DNA of 64,000 nucleotides from Polyangium sp. y55x31 (GCF_029946505.1 NZ_JARZHG010000004.1:496001-560000), one strand, 5' to 3'. Shown: positions 1 to 8,876, counted from the first letter of the stretch. Translations and numbers: made by a program. Notes: generated by a model not told the origin, from the sequence alone.

Positions 1-16
1 CGCAGGGAGAGCTACC

Positions 17-829
17 ATGCGCGCGCGAGGTGCCTTCATGCGTACTTCTTTTCATCTTGGACTTTTGTCGATCGTGCTCGGTCTCGGCTCCGTGGCTGCT
101 TGCGCCGCGGAGGTGGAGTCGCTCTTCGCCAGCGGCGGCACGGCCGGCGCAAACGGCGGCGCCGGCGGCGTCGGCGGCGCGGGCGGACAAGGCGGGCTCG
201 GAGGCATGGGCGGGCAAGGCGGGCTCGGCGGCGCGGGCGGGCAAGGCGGCGCTGCATCGAGCTCGAGCAGCGCTGCGACGGGCACGGGCCCGAGCTCGAG
301 CAGCGCGGGCACTGGGGGACAAGGCGGACAGGGCGGCGGCTTCGATCCGCAGGCCTGTGGAACATGCGCGTTCGGCGCTTGCCAGAACGAGATCTTCGCC
401 TGCGGCCAGGCGTGTCAGGGCTTCTTCGGCTGCGCGCAGAACTGCACCGACAAACCCTGCGTCGACGATTGCCTGACGCAGTACCCCCAGGCCCAGCCGG
501 CCTACGATTGCACGTGCGGCTCGTGCAGCGCGCAGTGCGGCAGCTACTGCGACGGCGCGGCGAGCACGACGGCGAGCTCGAGCGCGAGCGGCACGGGCGG
601 CGGCGGCCCTGCGTGCAGCACGTGCTCCGAGGTTCTCCAGGGCGGCGGAAACGATCCTCCTTGCCAAGGCTCGGACACGCTGCTCGGCGCGCTCTTCACG
701 TGCACCTGCCAGCAGAGCTGCACGACCGAGTGTGCCAGCTCCTGCCAAGGCGGACAGCCAAGTCAGGCCTGTTTGGGCTGCGTGCAGCAAAAATGCGGGC
801 AACAGCTCAACGCTTGTCTGCAGGACTGA
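17..829 (+). CDS. Cys-rich, Gly-rich secreted lipoprotein
   Basis: A 270-residue exported protein of unknown function. It has an N-terminal hydrophobic signal with a lipobox-like SVAAC (candidate lipidated Cys29), then a low-complexity Gly/Ala/Gln tract (GGAGGQGGLGG type, roughly residues 40-80), a Ser/Thr/Gly linker, and two cysteine-rich segments (about 115-175 and 200-265) with CxxC and CxxxC spacings such as CGTCAFGACQ. The tract probably acts as a spacer holding a disulfide-bonded domain off the outer membrane, a common layout in Polyangiales surface proteins. An AGGGAG ribosome site lies 7 bases before the ATG at 17; an internal ATG at 38 would still keep the signal. The next gene is on the same strand and is also a Cys-rich surface protein. 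The export call is firm; the role is unknown. Confidence 0.75.
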   Translation: MRARGAFMRTSFHLGLLSIVLGLGSVAACAAEVESLFASGGTAGANGGAGGVGGAGGQGGLGGMGGQGGLGGAGGQGGAASSSSSAATGTGPSSSSAGTGGQGGQGGGFDPQACGTCAFGACQNEIFACGQACQGFFGCAQNCTDKPCVDDCLTQYPQAQPAYDCTCGSCSAQCGSYCDGAASTTASSSASGTGGGGPACSTCSEVLQGGGNDPPCQGSDTLLGALFTCTCQQSCTTECASSCQGGQPSQACLGCVQQKCGQQLNACLQD

Positions 830-897
830 AACGTCCTCGACACGCCATCGTCGAGAAGTCGCCGTCGCCGTGACGCTGCACGTTCGTCACGGTAAGA

Positions 898-2532
898 ATG
901 GCGACCATGCGTATTTCTTCGCTTAGGTCTCCGCTTCTTCTGCTGCCGCTGCTCACGCTCGCCGCGGTGCCTTTTGCGTGCGCCAATCCCATTCAAAGGC
1001 CCGACGTCAGCAGCGGCTCGGGGGGTGATGGCAGCGCAGGCGGCGCGGGCGGCGCGGGCGGCGCGGGCGGCTCCGATGGCGACGCCGGCCCCGACGTCAC
1101 GCCCGGCAGTCCATGCACCACGGACCTCGACTGCGTGGCGCTCGAAGGCCCTTGCAGCGACGGCGTGTGCGCCGGGGAGAACGGCTGTCAGCTCGTGCCG
1201 AAGAACGACTTCGGCCCTTGCGACGACGGCCTCTTCTGCACCGTCAACGACGTCTGCTTGAGCGGCGCGTGCACCGCGGGCACCTCGAAGATCTGCCCGT
1301 CGAACGGCGAGTCCTGCAAGATCGGTAGCTGCAACGAGGCGACCGACGCGTGCGACTTCGCCCCCGTCAACGAGGGCGGCTTCTGCGACGACGGCGATCC
1401 GTGCACCGACCTCGGCACGTGCAAGGCCGGCTCGTGCCAGCTCGGCCCGCCGATCGACTGCTCCTTCCTCAACGACGACTGCTCCGTCGGCCAATGCGAC
1501 AAGCAGCTCGGCTGCATCGCCGTCCCGCAGAACGACGGCACGTTCTGCGACGACAAACAGTTCTGCACCGTGGAGGACGTCTGCGTCTCCGGCCAGTGCG
1601 TCGGCAAGCCGAACCCCTGCACGCCGACGGCCGATCCGTGCAAGGTCCCGCAGTGCGACGAGATCCAGAAGACCTGCGTCGCGATCCCGGGCAACGACGG
1701 CGCCGCGTGCGAAGACGGAAACACCTGCACCGAGGGCGAGGTCTGCGCGGGCGGCGCGTGCGGCAGCGGCATGCCCGTGCCTGCGGGCACCTCGTGCAAC
1801 GACAACAAGGTCTGCACGACGGGTGAGACGTGCGTCGCGGGCACCTGCGGCGGCGGCACGCCGATCCTCGCCTGCGCGAATGGCGACGGCTGCTGCCCTG
1901 CGGGTTGTGATCTCTCGACGGACGACGACTGCAAGCTGCTCAAGATCGCCGTGATGGGCGGACCGTTCTACGTCGACGACCTGCGCGCCCACCTCGCCAC
2001 GCAGCCCTTCGTCGGCTCGGCCGTGGTGAACACCGATTGCTCGCTCGCCACGCTCCAGAAGTTCGACGTCGTGATCACCCACGGCCAGATGACCTGCTTC
2101 AGCCCCTCCACGCTGAACACCTACGTGCAGGGAGGCGGCGGCGTCATCGCCACGCCGTGGATGTACAGCAACTACGGCGACCTCGATCTCTTGCCCGTCA
2201 CGGGCCAGGTCATCAACAGCTTCCAGAGCTTCCCGCTCAAGGTCAACGTGACCGACCCGTCCGACGTCCTCCTGCAAGGCGTCACGTTCCAGCCCAACGA
2301 CTACGTCGGCTGGGAGGAGGTCCAGTTCACGCTCAAGCCCGGCGCGAAGAGCTCGGTCGTGTGGCTCGGAGATCTCACGAGGCACGCCGTGGCGAAGTGG
2401 CAGTACGGCAGCGGCCGCGTCGTCTATCTCGATTTTCATTACCTCACGTCCGATTGCTCGCTCGCTTCGGGCTACACGTGGGGCAAACAGCTCGCGTACA
2501 ACGCCGCGCTCTGGGCTGGAAAAGTCCTGTAA
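898..2532 (+). CDS. Secreted Cys-rich repeat protein with C-terminal amidotransferase-like domain
   Basis: A 544-residue exported protein. After a signal peptide (hydrophobic LLLLPLLTLAA, possible lipidated Cys in PFAC) and a Gly/Ala spacer come about six repeats of roughly 45-50 residues of the type DDGxFCTxxDxCxxGxCxG (about residues 75-330). Disulfide-rich tandem repeats of this kind are typical of myxobacterial surface proteins. The last 200 residues (from about LLKIAVMGG) form a cysteine-poor alpha/beta domain with VVITHGQM and GGGGVIATPW segments. It resembles the class I glutamine-amidotransferase/ThuA-like fold, but I see no catalytic triad. ATGs at 898 and 907 are both possible; neither has a good ribosome site. 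Likely a surface protein; the C-terminal fold is inferred. Confidence 0.7.
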   Translation: MATMRISSLRSPLLLLPLLTLAAVPFACANPIQRPDVSSGSGGDGSAGGAGGAGGAGGSDGDAGPDVTPGSPCTTDLDCVALEGPCSDGVCAGENGCQLVPKNDFGPCDDGLFCTVNDVCLSGACTAGTSKICPSNGESCKIGSCNEATDACDFAPVNEGGFCDDGDPCTDLGTCKAGSCQLGPPIDCSFLNDDCSVGQCDKQLGCIAVPQNDGTFCDDKQFCTVEDVCVSGQCVGKPNPCTPTADPCKVPQCDEIQKTCVAIPGNDGAACEDGNTCTEGEVCAGGACGSGMPVPAGTSCNDNKVCTTGETCVAGTCGGGTPILACANGDGCCPAGCDLSTDDDCKLLKIAVMGGPFYVDDLRAHLATQPFVGSAVVNTDCSLATLQKFDVVITHGQMTCFSPSTLNTYVQGGGGVIATPWMYSNYGDLDLLPVTGQVINSFQSFPLKVNVTDPSDVLLQGVTFQPNDYVGWEEVQFTLKPGAKSSVVWLGDLTRHAVAKWQYGSGRVVYLDFHYLTSDCSLASGYTWGKQLAYNAALWAGKVL

Positions 2533-2551
2533 CGCACGGACCGTTCGGCGT

Positions 2552-3235
2552 ATGCTCCGGGCTCCGGCGATGCCGCTGCCACCCTTGCCACGCATCCTGC
2601 TCACGCGGGAACAGCACGCAGAACCGAGCTCGCCCGCCTTCCTGCGCGTCCAGCGCGTCATGCTCCGCGCCGCCTTCCCGGACGGCGAAGAGAGCGAGCC
2701 TTTCTCCTACGATATCGTCTGTCGGGAGCGGCTCGACGCCGTGGTCATCGCCGCGCACTTCCGCGACGAGAAGGGCGCCCGCCACGTCTACCTCCGCTCC
2801 TCGGTGCGCCCTCCCGTCGCGCTCCGAGACCGCGCGACCTCGCCCGTCTCCGAGCGCGACGACCTCGGCAACCTCTGGGAGCTGCCCGCGGGCCTCGTCG
2901 AAGTCGAGGAACGGAGCCCCGAAGGCCTGCTCCTCTGCGCCGCGCGTGAGCTCGAGGAAGAGCTCGGCTTCGAGGTCGATCCGCGCTCGCTCGCGCCGCT
3001 CGGCCCTTCCTCGTTCCCGGCGCCTGGCATGGTCGGCGAGCGGCACTTTTTCTTTCACGTCGAGGTCGACCCTGCGCGGCGCACGACGCCGACCGAGGAC
3101 GGCTCGGTGCTCGAACGCAAGGCCACGATTGCGTCGCTCTCCCTCGACGAGGCCCTCGCGCTCGCGCGGAGCGGCCTCATCGAGGATGAAAAGACCGAGC
3201 TCGCGCTGCGCCGCCTCGCGGAGCTCGACTCGTGA
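2552..3235 (+). CDS. NUDIX hydrolase
   Basis: A 227-residue cytoplasmic Nudix-family pyrophosphohydrolase. The Nudix box lies at residues 114-141: Gly114, a Glu-rich segment, and RELEEELGF at 132-140, which carries the metal-binding glutamates. The spacing between the first Gly/Glu and the REL element is about four residues longer than the canonical box, a variation seen in ADP-ribose pyrophosphatase-type members. The stop overlaps the GTG start of NAD kinase by 4 bases (GTGA), so the two are translationally coupled. This suggests a nucleotide or NAD/ADP-ribose substrate, although the substrate is inference. Starts at 2552 and 2570 are both possible. Confidence 0.85.
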   Translation: MLRAPAMPLPPLPRILLTREQHAEPSSPAFLRVQRVMLRAAFPDGEESEPFSYDIVCRERLDAVVIAAHFRDEKGARHVYLRSSVRPPVALRDRATSPVSERDDLGNLWELPAGLVEVEERSPEGLLLCAARELEEELGFEVDPRSLAPLGPSSFPAPGMVGERHFFFHVEVDPARRTTPTEDGSVLERKATIASLSLDEALALARSGLIEDEKTELALRRLAELDS

Positions 3236-4257
3236 AGCGCGCCTCGTCCACGCGACGGAAGACGCCCGTGGGCGCGAACGGCCTCGCGGCCAAGAGCGCG
3301 CCGCGGCCCAAGGTCGCGCTCATCATCAAGCGCTCGGCGTACCGCGTGCAGGTGGAGGAGCGAAAGAACGGCCGCATCCAGCGCCTCCTCGCCGCGCACG
3401 ACCCCACGGTCGCGCACCTGCGCGCCGCGCACGAGGAGCACGAGGCCACCGTGCAGGAGGTCAAAGCCGCGCTCGCGGTGCTCGGCGTGGACATCGCGTT
3501 CGAGGGCAGCGTCGGCGACGCCTTCGACGCCCACGGCCTCGACCTCGTCATCACCGTCGGCGGCGACGGCACGCTCCTCAGCGCCTCGCACTCCGTCGCG
3601 GATGTCCCCATCCTCGGCATCAACAGCGCGCCCGAGTACTCCGTCGGCTTCTTCTGCGGCGCGCGCCGCGGCGAGGCCGCCCTCGCCATCGGACGCGCGC
3701 TCCGCGGCGAGCTGCGCCGTGCCGTGCTCACGCGCATGCAGGTCTGCGTGAACGGCCGCGTCGTCGCGGCCCGCGTCCTCAACGACGCGCTCTTCTGCCA
3801 CGTCTCGCCGGCCGCCACTTCGCGCTACATCGTCCGGCTCGGCGACATCGAGGAGGAGCAGAAGTCGAGCGGCTTCTGGATCGGCCCCGCGGCCGGCTCC
3901 ACGGCGGCGCAGCGCTCCGCGGGCGGCCGCGTGATTCCTTTGACGTCCAAACGATTGCAGCTCGTCGTCCGCGAGCCCTACACCCCGCACGGCGAGCGCT
4001 ACCGGCTGCGCCACGCGCTCATCCCGCCGGGGACGCCGCTCGTCGTGCGCAGCAAGATGACCGACGCAAAACTCTTCATCGACGGGCCGAACCGCACGAT
4101 CGACGTCGGCGTCGGCGATCTCCTGGAGTTCACGCAGGCGAGCGAGGCGCTCACGGTGCTCGGCATCGCGCCCACGCGGCGCTGGGGCGTCGATCACGAC
4201 GAACCCGCGTCGCACCCGCCGAGCCGCGTCGCGCACCCCGACGACCACGCGCGCTGA
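3232..4257 (+). CDS. nadK: NAD kinase
   Basis: ATP-NAD kinase (NAD+ to NADP+), 341 residues. The signature GGDGT is at residues 110-114, inside a VITVGGDGTLL strand-loop. Downstream are NDALF and a Gly/Ser/Thr-rich loop (GPAAGSTAA) corresponding to the NAD-binding region of the family. The first ~30 residues are a basic Arg/Lys/Ala extension absent from short bacterial enzymes. The start is GTG, overlapping the TGA of the upstream Nudix gene, so this is a coupled two-gene unit in cofactor metabolism. The C-terminal ~20 residues are polar and probably disordered. Confidence 0.88.
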   Translation: MKRASSTRRKTPVGANGLAAKSAPRPKVALIIKRSAYRVQVEERKNGRIQRLLAAHDPTVAHLRAAHEEHEATVQEVKAALAVLGVDIAFEGSVGDAFDAHGLDLVITVGGDGTLLSASHSVADVPILGINSAPEYSVGFFCGARRGEAALAIGRALRGELRRAVLTRMQVCVNGRVVAARVLNDALFCHVSPAATSRYIVRLGDIEEEQKSSGFWIGPAAGSTAAQRSAGGRVIPLTSKRLQLVVREPYTPHGERYRLRHALIPPGTPLVVRSKMTDAKLFIDGPNRTIDVGVGDLLEFTQASEALTVLGIAPTRRWGVDHDEPASHPPSRVAHPDDHAR

Positions 4258-4677
4258 TCCGAAAAACGGGTTCGTCCACGCGCGCTCGCCTCTCGGAAGG
4301 CCTGTCTCCCGGCCGTCCCGTGAAAAAATTCGCCTCGCACCGGCGCGCGCCGCGTGCTCCCCCCGGAGGAGCCGGATCGGCGCCGACCCTTCGGGATCCG
4401 CCGTTTTCGTGGGACCCGGACCTACCACCACGCCGCGATCCTCCGCCTCGCGCCATCGGGGTTCCTCCGGAAGATCGCGCGTTTTGCCTGGAAATCAGGG
4501 CTCTTTCAGCCGCTCGTGTGGCCGCGCCGAGGGCCCCTTCCGCCTGCGACCTCGGGCGGGAGCGCTGCCGAATGGCCTATTTTTGTCGCTCCGAACGACG
4601 ATTTCCCGCTCGACCTAGCGCGTTCCTTGTGGTTGTTTGGGCCGCGAGAGGGGCTTTTACCTCGGAGGAAACACATC
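4258..4677. other. Intergenic region upstream of the HU-like gene
   Basis: About 420 bases without a convincing gene. The frame of the downstream gene stays open through much of it, but there is no ribosome site upstream and the predicted peptide is Arg/Pro-rich noise. It probably carries the promoter and leader of the HU-like gene. I could not pick a promoter with confidence. Confidence 0.4.
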
Positions 4678-5013
4678 ATGGCTGGCAAGAAGACGGAGAC
4701 GAAGAAGGCGGCCTCGATCAGCAAGAGCGCGCTTCTCAACGCGATTGCGGAGGAGGCAGGGGGCGAGATCACGCGCAAGCAGGTCAAGCTCGTCCTCGAC
4801 AACCTCGCGCTGATCGGCCACCGCGAGCTCAAGAAGGCTGGCATCTTCACCGTGCCCGGCTTCGCCAAGTTCCGCGTCGTGAAGAAGCCGGCCACGAAGG
4901 CGCGTGAGGGCGTCAACCCCTTCACGAAGCAGCCGATGACGTTCCCGGCCAAGCCGGCGAGCAAGACGGTCCGCGCCCGCCCGATCAAGGCGGTCAAGGA
5001 CGCGATGGGCTGA
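4678..5013 (+). CDS. HU-family-like DNA-binding protein
   Basis: A basic 111-residue protein resembling the HU/IHF fold. It has a Lys-rich N-terminal tail, a helical segment starting SISKSALLNAIAEE, a second helix (ITRKQVKLVLDNLA), then the beta-arm part (GIFTVPGFAKFRVVKKPA, NPFTKQPM) and a Lys/Arg-rich C-terminus. Expected role: nucleoid architecture. The start is well supported by CGGAGGAA about 7 bases before ATG 4678; a longer in-frame extension upstream has no ribosome site. The gene is followed by a strong intrinsic terminator, so it is probably a monocistronic, highly expressed unit. It differs from standard HU in tail and length, so it may belong to the HU-like group found in delta-proteobacteria. 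Confidence 0.85.
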   Translation: MAGKKTETKKAASISKSALLNAIAEEAGGEITRKQVKLVLDNLALIGHRELKKAGIFTVPGFAKFRVVKKPATKAREGVNPFTKQPMTFPAKPASKTVRARPIKAVKDAMG

Positions 5014-5045
5014 GCCTTCGCTCCCGCTCTCGAAGGGCGGGGCTA

Positions 5046-5103
5046 CGGGTCGCGATACGCCGGTCTTCGCAGAACGAAGCCGGCGCGCGACCCGTTTTTT
5101 TTT
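5046..5103 (+). terminator. Intrinsic terminator after the HU-like gene
   Basis: The outer stem CGGGTCGCG (5046-5054) pairs perfectly with CGCGACCCG (5086-5094). An inner stem CGCCGG...CCGGCG extends it, and nine T residues follow (5095-5103). It is oriented for the HU-like gene and sits 10 bases before the stop of the convergent gene. Confidence 0.93.
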
Positions 5104-5113
5104 GTACGCCTGT

Positions 5114-5761
5114 CTAGCCCGCCTCGCCGACGAGGCTTTCGAACCGCGCGTACGCCTGATCCCGATCCGCCCGGATCTCCTGGGCCCGCGCGAGCAGCGC
5201 TTCGATCGGCTCGCCGCGGAGCTTCTGGAACGTGAGCTCCGATCGATCGACCGTGCTCGCCTCGAACTCCTCGATCGAGCTCGCGAACACCGTGCCGCCC
5301 TCGTGCACGCCTGCGGGGATGAACTGCACGAACGGGTCGGGCGCTCGGCGCAAAAGACCGATCAGACGATGCGGCGCGTCGCGATCGCCGACGAGCGCGG
5401 GGTGAAACGCCGCCATCACCGGCGCTTCCGGGAAAAACCCTTGCAACCGGGCGAGCAGCGTCGAAGCGAAACGCTCGAACACGTTCGGCGGCGGAAGCGC
5501 GAGCGGGAAGACCACGTGCAGCACGTTGCTTTGCGCCGCAACGACCGCCTCGCGCGTCGCGTCGAGGTCGGGCTCGTGGTCGAGCATCACGCAGAACTTC
5601 CCGAACGCCACGTCCACATCACGAACGAACGGGCAGAGCGCGTACGCTTGCACGATCTCCGTCGCGTAACGCCGATGGACCCGGAGGACCTCGGCGGCGA
5701 ACGCGGCCGCTTCGGGGTGGGAGGCGAGCTTGCCCCGGATCATCGGTTCGAGCGCGGCCAT
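5114..5761 (-). CDS. DUF1415-like protein
   Basis: A 215-residue soluble protein with the pattern I associate with DUF1415: an N-terminal helix leading to ALCPFVRDV, a central part, and a FHPALVGDRDAPHRL segment followed by LIGLLRRAPDPFVQF. The function of the family is unknown. There is no signal peptide or membrane helix. It is convergent with the HU-like gene and divergent from citrate synthase, with a 237-base spacer to the latter. Family assignment is from recalled motifs only. Confidence 0.7.
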   Translation of the reverse strand: MAALEPMIRGKLASHPEAAAFAAEVLRVHRRYATEIVQAYALCPFVRDVDVAFGKFCVMLDHEPDLDATREAVVAAQSNVLHVVFPLALPPPNVFERFASTLLARLQGFFPEAPVMAAFHPALVGDRDAPHRLIGLLRRAPDPFVQFIPAGVHEGGTVFASSIEEFEASTVDRSELTFQKLRGEPIEALLARAQEIRADRDQAYARFESLVGEAG

Positions 5762-5998
5762 CCTCGTGTACCTACCAAAGTTTTCCTGGATCGCCGCGGG
5801 TTTGCCCCGAGAGACCCGCCGCGATCGCGCCTCGTTGGTGGCCAGACCAACACTTCAAGAGCCGAAACCCTGTGTTTTCCGGTGTCCTCACCGAATTTGC
5901 GCGCACGTGGACACTTCCCGTGTGGTTCCGCTCGGCTTATGTCGGGGAGCCGTGGTACTTATGCCGCCGCTGCGGCGGGTGTGGTGAAAGGAGGACGC

Positions 5999-7300
5999 GT
6001 GCAGGAATCGGCCAAGCTCACGCTGAACAAAGATGGACAGGAGCAGACGATCGAGCTTCCGATCGTGACCGGGACGGAGAACGAGAAGGGCATCGACATC
6101 TCGACGCTCCGCGCAAAGACCGGCTACGTGGTGCTCGACCCGGCGTTCGTGAACACCGCGTCCACGTCGAGCTCGATCTGTTTCATCGACGGGGAGCAGG
6201 GCATCCTGCGGTATCGGGGCATTCCGATCGAGCAGCTCGGTGAGAAGTCCACGTTCGTGGAGGTCGCCTACCTCCTGATCTACGGCTCGCTGCCCAGCCG
6301 CGCGGAGCTGTCGCGCTTCTCGACGCTGCTCACGCGGCACTCGTTGATCCACGAGGACATGAAGCACTTCTACGAGGGTTATCCCTCGACGGCGCACCCG
6401 ATGGCGATCCTGTCGTCGATGGTGTGTTCGCTCTCGAGCTTCTATCCCGAGGCGATCGACGCGGACAACCGCGAGCAGGTCGACATCACGATCGCGCGTC
6501 TTCTCTCGAAGGTCCGCACGATCGCGGCCTTCTCGTACAAGAAGTCGATCGGCCAGCCCTTCGTCTACCCGCAGAACTCGCTCTCGTACTGTGCGAACTT
6601 CCTCAACATGATGTTCTCGGTCCCGGCGGAGCCGTACGAGATCGACGAGGACATCGTGAAGGTGCTGAACCTCCTGCTCATCCTGCACGCCGATCACGAG
6701 CAGAACTGCTCGACGTCGACGGTGCGGCTCGTGGGCAGCGCGAAGGCGAACCTCTTCGCCTCGATCGCGGCGGGCATCTGTGCCCTCTGGGGCCCGCTGC
6801 ACGGCGGCGCCAACCAGGAGGTCATCGAGATGCTCGAGGAGATCCGCAAGGACGGCGGCGACGTCACGAAGTTCGTGAAGCTCGCGAAAGACAAGTCCTC
6901 GGGCTTCAAGCTCATGGGCTTCGGCCACCGCGTGTACAAGAACTACGACCCGCGCGCGCGCATCATCAAGGCTGCGGCGGACAAGGTTCTCTCGAAGCTC
7001 GGCATCAAGGATCCGCTCCTCGACATCGGCCGCAAGCTCGAAGAGGCGGCGCTCAGCGACCCGTACTTCGTGGAGCGCAAGCTCTATCCGAACGTCGACT
7101 TCTACAGCGGCATCATCTACCGGGCCCTCGGCTTCCCCACGAACATGTTCACCGTCATGTTCGCGCTCGGCCGCCTGCCCGGCTGGATCGCGCACTGGAA
7201 AGAGCAGAACGAGAACTCGTCGACGAAGATCGGCCGCCCGCGCCAGATCTACACCGGCGAGGTCGAGCGCAACTACATCTCCATCGAAGAGCGCAGCTAA
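5999..7300 (+). CDS. gltA: Citrate synthase
   Basis: Type II (hexameric-type) citrate synthase, 433 residues, catalysing oxaloacetate plus acetyl-CoA to citrate. The catalytic regions are present: GPLHGGANQE (His at about residue 268), GFGHRVYKNYDPRA (second His) and NVDFYSGIIYRALG (catalytic Asp). The N-terminal beta domain (ELPIVTGTENEKGIDIS) matches the Gram-negative form, which is often NADH-sensitive. I chose GTG at 5999 because AAAGGAGG ends 5 bases upstream; the frame is open far further upstream but without a ribosome site. It stands alone, with a hairpin just after the stop. Confidence 0.95.
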   Translation: MQESAKLTLNKDGQEQTIELPIVTGTENEKGIDISTLRAKTGYVVLDPAFVNTASTSSSICFIDGEQGILRYRGIPIEQLGEKSTFVEVAYLLIYGSLPSRAELSRFSTLLTRHSLIHEDMKHFYEGYPSTAHPMAILSSMVCSLSSFYPEAIDADNREQVDITIARLLSKVRTIAAFSYKKSIGQPFVYPQNSLSYCANFLNMMFSVPAEPYEIDEDIVKVLNLLLILHADHEQNCSTSTVRLVGSAKANLFASIAAGICALWGPLHGGANQEVIEMLEEIRKDGGDVTKFVKLAKDKSSGFKLMGFGHRVYKNYDPRARIIKAAADKVLSKLGIKDPLLDIGRKLEEAALSDPYFVERKLYPNVDFYSGIIYRALGFPTNMFTVMFALGRLPGWIAHWKEQNENSSTKIGRPRQIYTGEVERNYISIEERS

Positions 7301-7327
7301 AGCGCCCTCTGCCGGGCCTGCGTGTGG

Positions 7328-7347
7328 GGGGGAGGATCGCCTCCCCC
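7328..7347. terminator. GC hairpin between convergent genes
   Basis: A perfect 8-bp stem, GGGGGAGG (7328-7335) with CCTCCCCC (7340-7347), around an ATCG tetraloop, 28 bases after the citrate synthase stop. There is no T tract on either side, so it may be a Rho-assisted 3' end or an mRNA stabiliser serving both convergent genes. Confidence 0.5.
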
Positions 7348-7390
7348 TACGCGCCCCGCGCTTCCCTCCCCTCTCGAAGCCTCGTGAACG

Positions 7391-7615
7391 TCAGTTGATG
7401 ATCGAGCTGCCGAAGCTCGGCACGGGCTCGTCCATCCGATCGATCGCGGCCTTCAGCCCTGCCCACGCGTTGCGGAGGGCGTCGGCCGACATGCGCACCG
7501 TCACGCCGTTCTGAAGCATGGTGACGTGGACCGTGCCGCACGTGCACCGCGTCACGCGCACGGCGCTGTTCGACGCGAGCTCGGTGTGCTCTCCGCACTG
7601 CTTGTTGCCAGCCAT
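7391..7615 (-). CDS. Small Cys/His protein of unknown function
   Basis: A 74-residue soluble protein starting MAGNKQCGEH. Two clusters could bind a metal: CGEH near the N-terminus and CTCGTVHV about 20 residues later, followed by an amphipathic helix (ADALRNAWAGLKAAIDRM). ATG 7615 is preferred because GGAGG lies 10 bases upstream; a longer frame reaching 7651 lacks support. The gene is convergent with citrate synthase. I do not recognise the family. The clustered C/H residues suggest a small zinc-site protein, but this is inference. Confidence 0.65.
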   Translation of the reverse strand: MAGNKQCGEHTELASNSAVRVTRCTCGTVHVTMLQNGVTVRMSADALRNAWAGLKAAIDRMDEPVPSFGSSIIN

Positions 7616-7791
7616 CGACGAAAATCCTCCGTGCGGCGACAATAGCAGCAAGGCGCCCTGCGTGCGCCTCCTCGCGCGCGCTTCCCCCGGGAAAGGGCGG
7701 GCGGTGGGGCAGCAGGGCCCGGATGGCCGACGACTTGCTTTCGTGTAGCGTCCTCAGCGTCCCCTTTTTTCTGCCCCCGGGAGGAGAACCC

Positions 7792-8874
7792 ATGTCCGCT
7801 TTCCGATCTCTCGTCTTGATGGCGCTCGCCGCCCCGCTCTTCTTCGCCTGCTCCAGCGAGCCGAATCCCCCCCCGACAACGGGGGCAGACCCGGCACATA
7901 TCGACCCACCTCCGGCGGGCCAGGGCTTCCAGATCGAGACGAATACCTTCGAGGTCCCCGCCGGCGTCGAGAAGCAGGACTGTTACTTCTTCCGCGTCCG
8001 TGACCTCGCGGCGGCGAACGGCCTCGATCCCGAGAGCCCGGTCTACGTGAATCGTGTGCAGATCGCCCAGAAAGAGGGCTCGCACCACATGAACGTCTTC
8101 CGCGTCCGCACGATCACGGGCCTCGATCCGGCGAACGGCGCGATCCAGGAGGGCAAGGACAACGTCGGCGAGTGCTTCAAGAGCTCGAACTGGGCCGACT
8201 GGCCGCTCGTCGCGAACTCGCAGATCGACGGCCAGCTCGACTGGACCTTCCCCGAGGGCGTCGCCAACGAGTTCCTGCCCGACGAGTGGCTCATGCTCCA
8301 GACGCACTACGTCAACGCCTCGACCCAGGGCACGCCCTCGGGCGAGGGCAAGGTCAACGTGAACTTCTGGACGATCCCGAAGGAGAAGGTCAAGGCGCAG
8401 CTCGGGACGCTCTTCGCGACGAAGCAGTCGATCCGCGTCTGTGCCTCGAACCCGACGCCCTCCTTCGACGGCTCCTGCCAGTTCAAGAGCGACGTGCCCG
8501 TGCACATCATCGGCGCGAACGGCCACTTCCACAGCCGTGGCAAGCAGTTCGACATGTTCACGTGGGACGGCGTGAGCATCGACCAGCCGCCGATGGATCA
8601 GCGTTTCTACTCCTCGCAGGCCTGGGACGAGCCGCCGATGCTCACCTCGCCGCAGCTCGATCGCGAGGTCCCCGCGGGCGGTGGCGTGTTCTACACGTGC
8701 TCGTACCAGTGGCAGATGCCGGAGGCCTCGCTCGGCTGCGACGGCTTGAACGCGCTCGACAAGCAGGGCGCGGACGACTGCTGCTACACGTTCGGCCCGA
8801 TCGTCGAGGCCAACGAGCACTGCAACATCTTCGTCTACTACTACCCGAAGTCCGACAACATCAACTGCTTCTAG
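7792..8874 (+). CDS. PHM/DBM-like copper type II monooxygenase lipoprotein
   Basis: A 360-residue secreted lipoprotein (signal ending LFFACSS) resembling the two-domain catalytic core of ascorbate-dependent copper monooxygenases (peptidylglycine alpha-hydroxylating and dopamine beta-monooxygenases). Candidate CuA ligands are His98 and His99 (GSHHMNVF) and His172 (QTHYVN). Candidate CuB ligands are His245 and His247 (GHFHSRG). The eukaryotic enzymes have a CuB methionine in an EMC motif; here the aligned position reads NEHCNIFVYYYP, so His343 replaces it. Several cysteines (CSYQW, DDCCY) suggest disulfides. GGAGGA precedes ATG 7792, and the next two genes follow with a 2-base gap and a 4-base overlap, forming an operon of exported proteins. 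Substrate unknown. Confidence 0.75.
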   Translation: MSAFRSLVLMALAAPLFFACSSEPNPPPTTGADPAHIDPPPAGQGFQIETNTFEVPAGVEKQDCYFFRVRDLAAANGLDPESPVYVNRVQIAQKEGSHHMNVFRVRTITGLDPANGAIQEGKDNVGECFKSSNWADWPLVANSQIDGQLDWTFPEGVANEFLPDEWLMLQTHYVNASTQGTPSGEGKVNVNFWTIPKEKVKAQLGTLFATKQSIRVCASNPTPSFDGSCQFKSDVPVHIIGANGHFHSRGKQFDMFTWDGVSIDQPPMDQRFYSSQAWDEPPMLTSPQLDREVPAGGGVFYTCSYQWQMPEASLGCDGLNALDKQGADDCCYTFGPIVEANEHCNIFVYYYPKSDNINCF

Positions 8875-8876
8875 CC

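Noticed and set aside
2037-4907. A very long Arg-rich open frame across several genes
   Set aside because: It overlaps three well-supported genes (repeat protein, Nudix hydrolase and NAD kinase), reads as Arg/Ala/Pro noise typical of alternative frames in high-GC DNA, and has no ribosome site.
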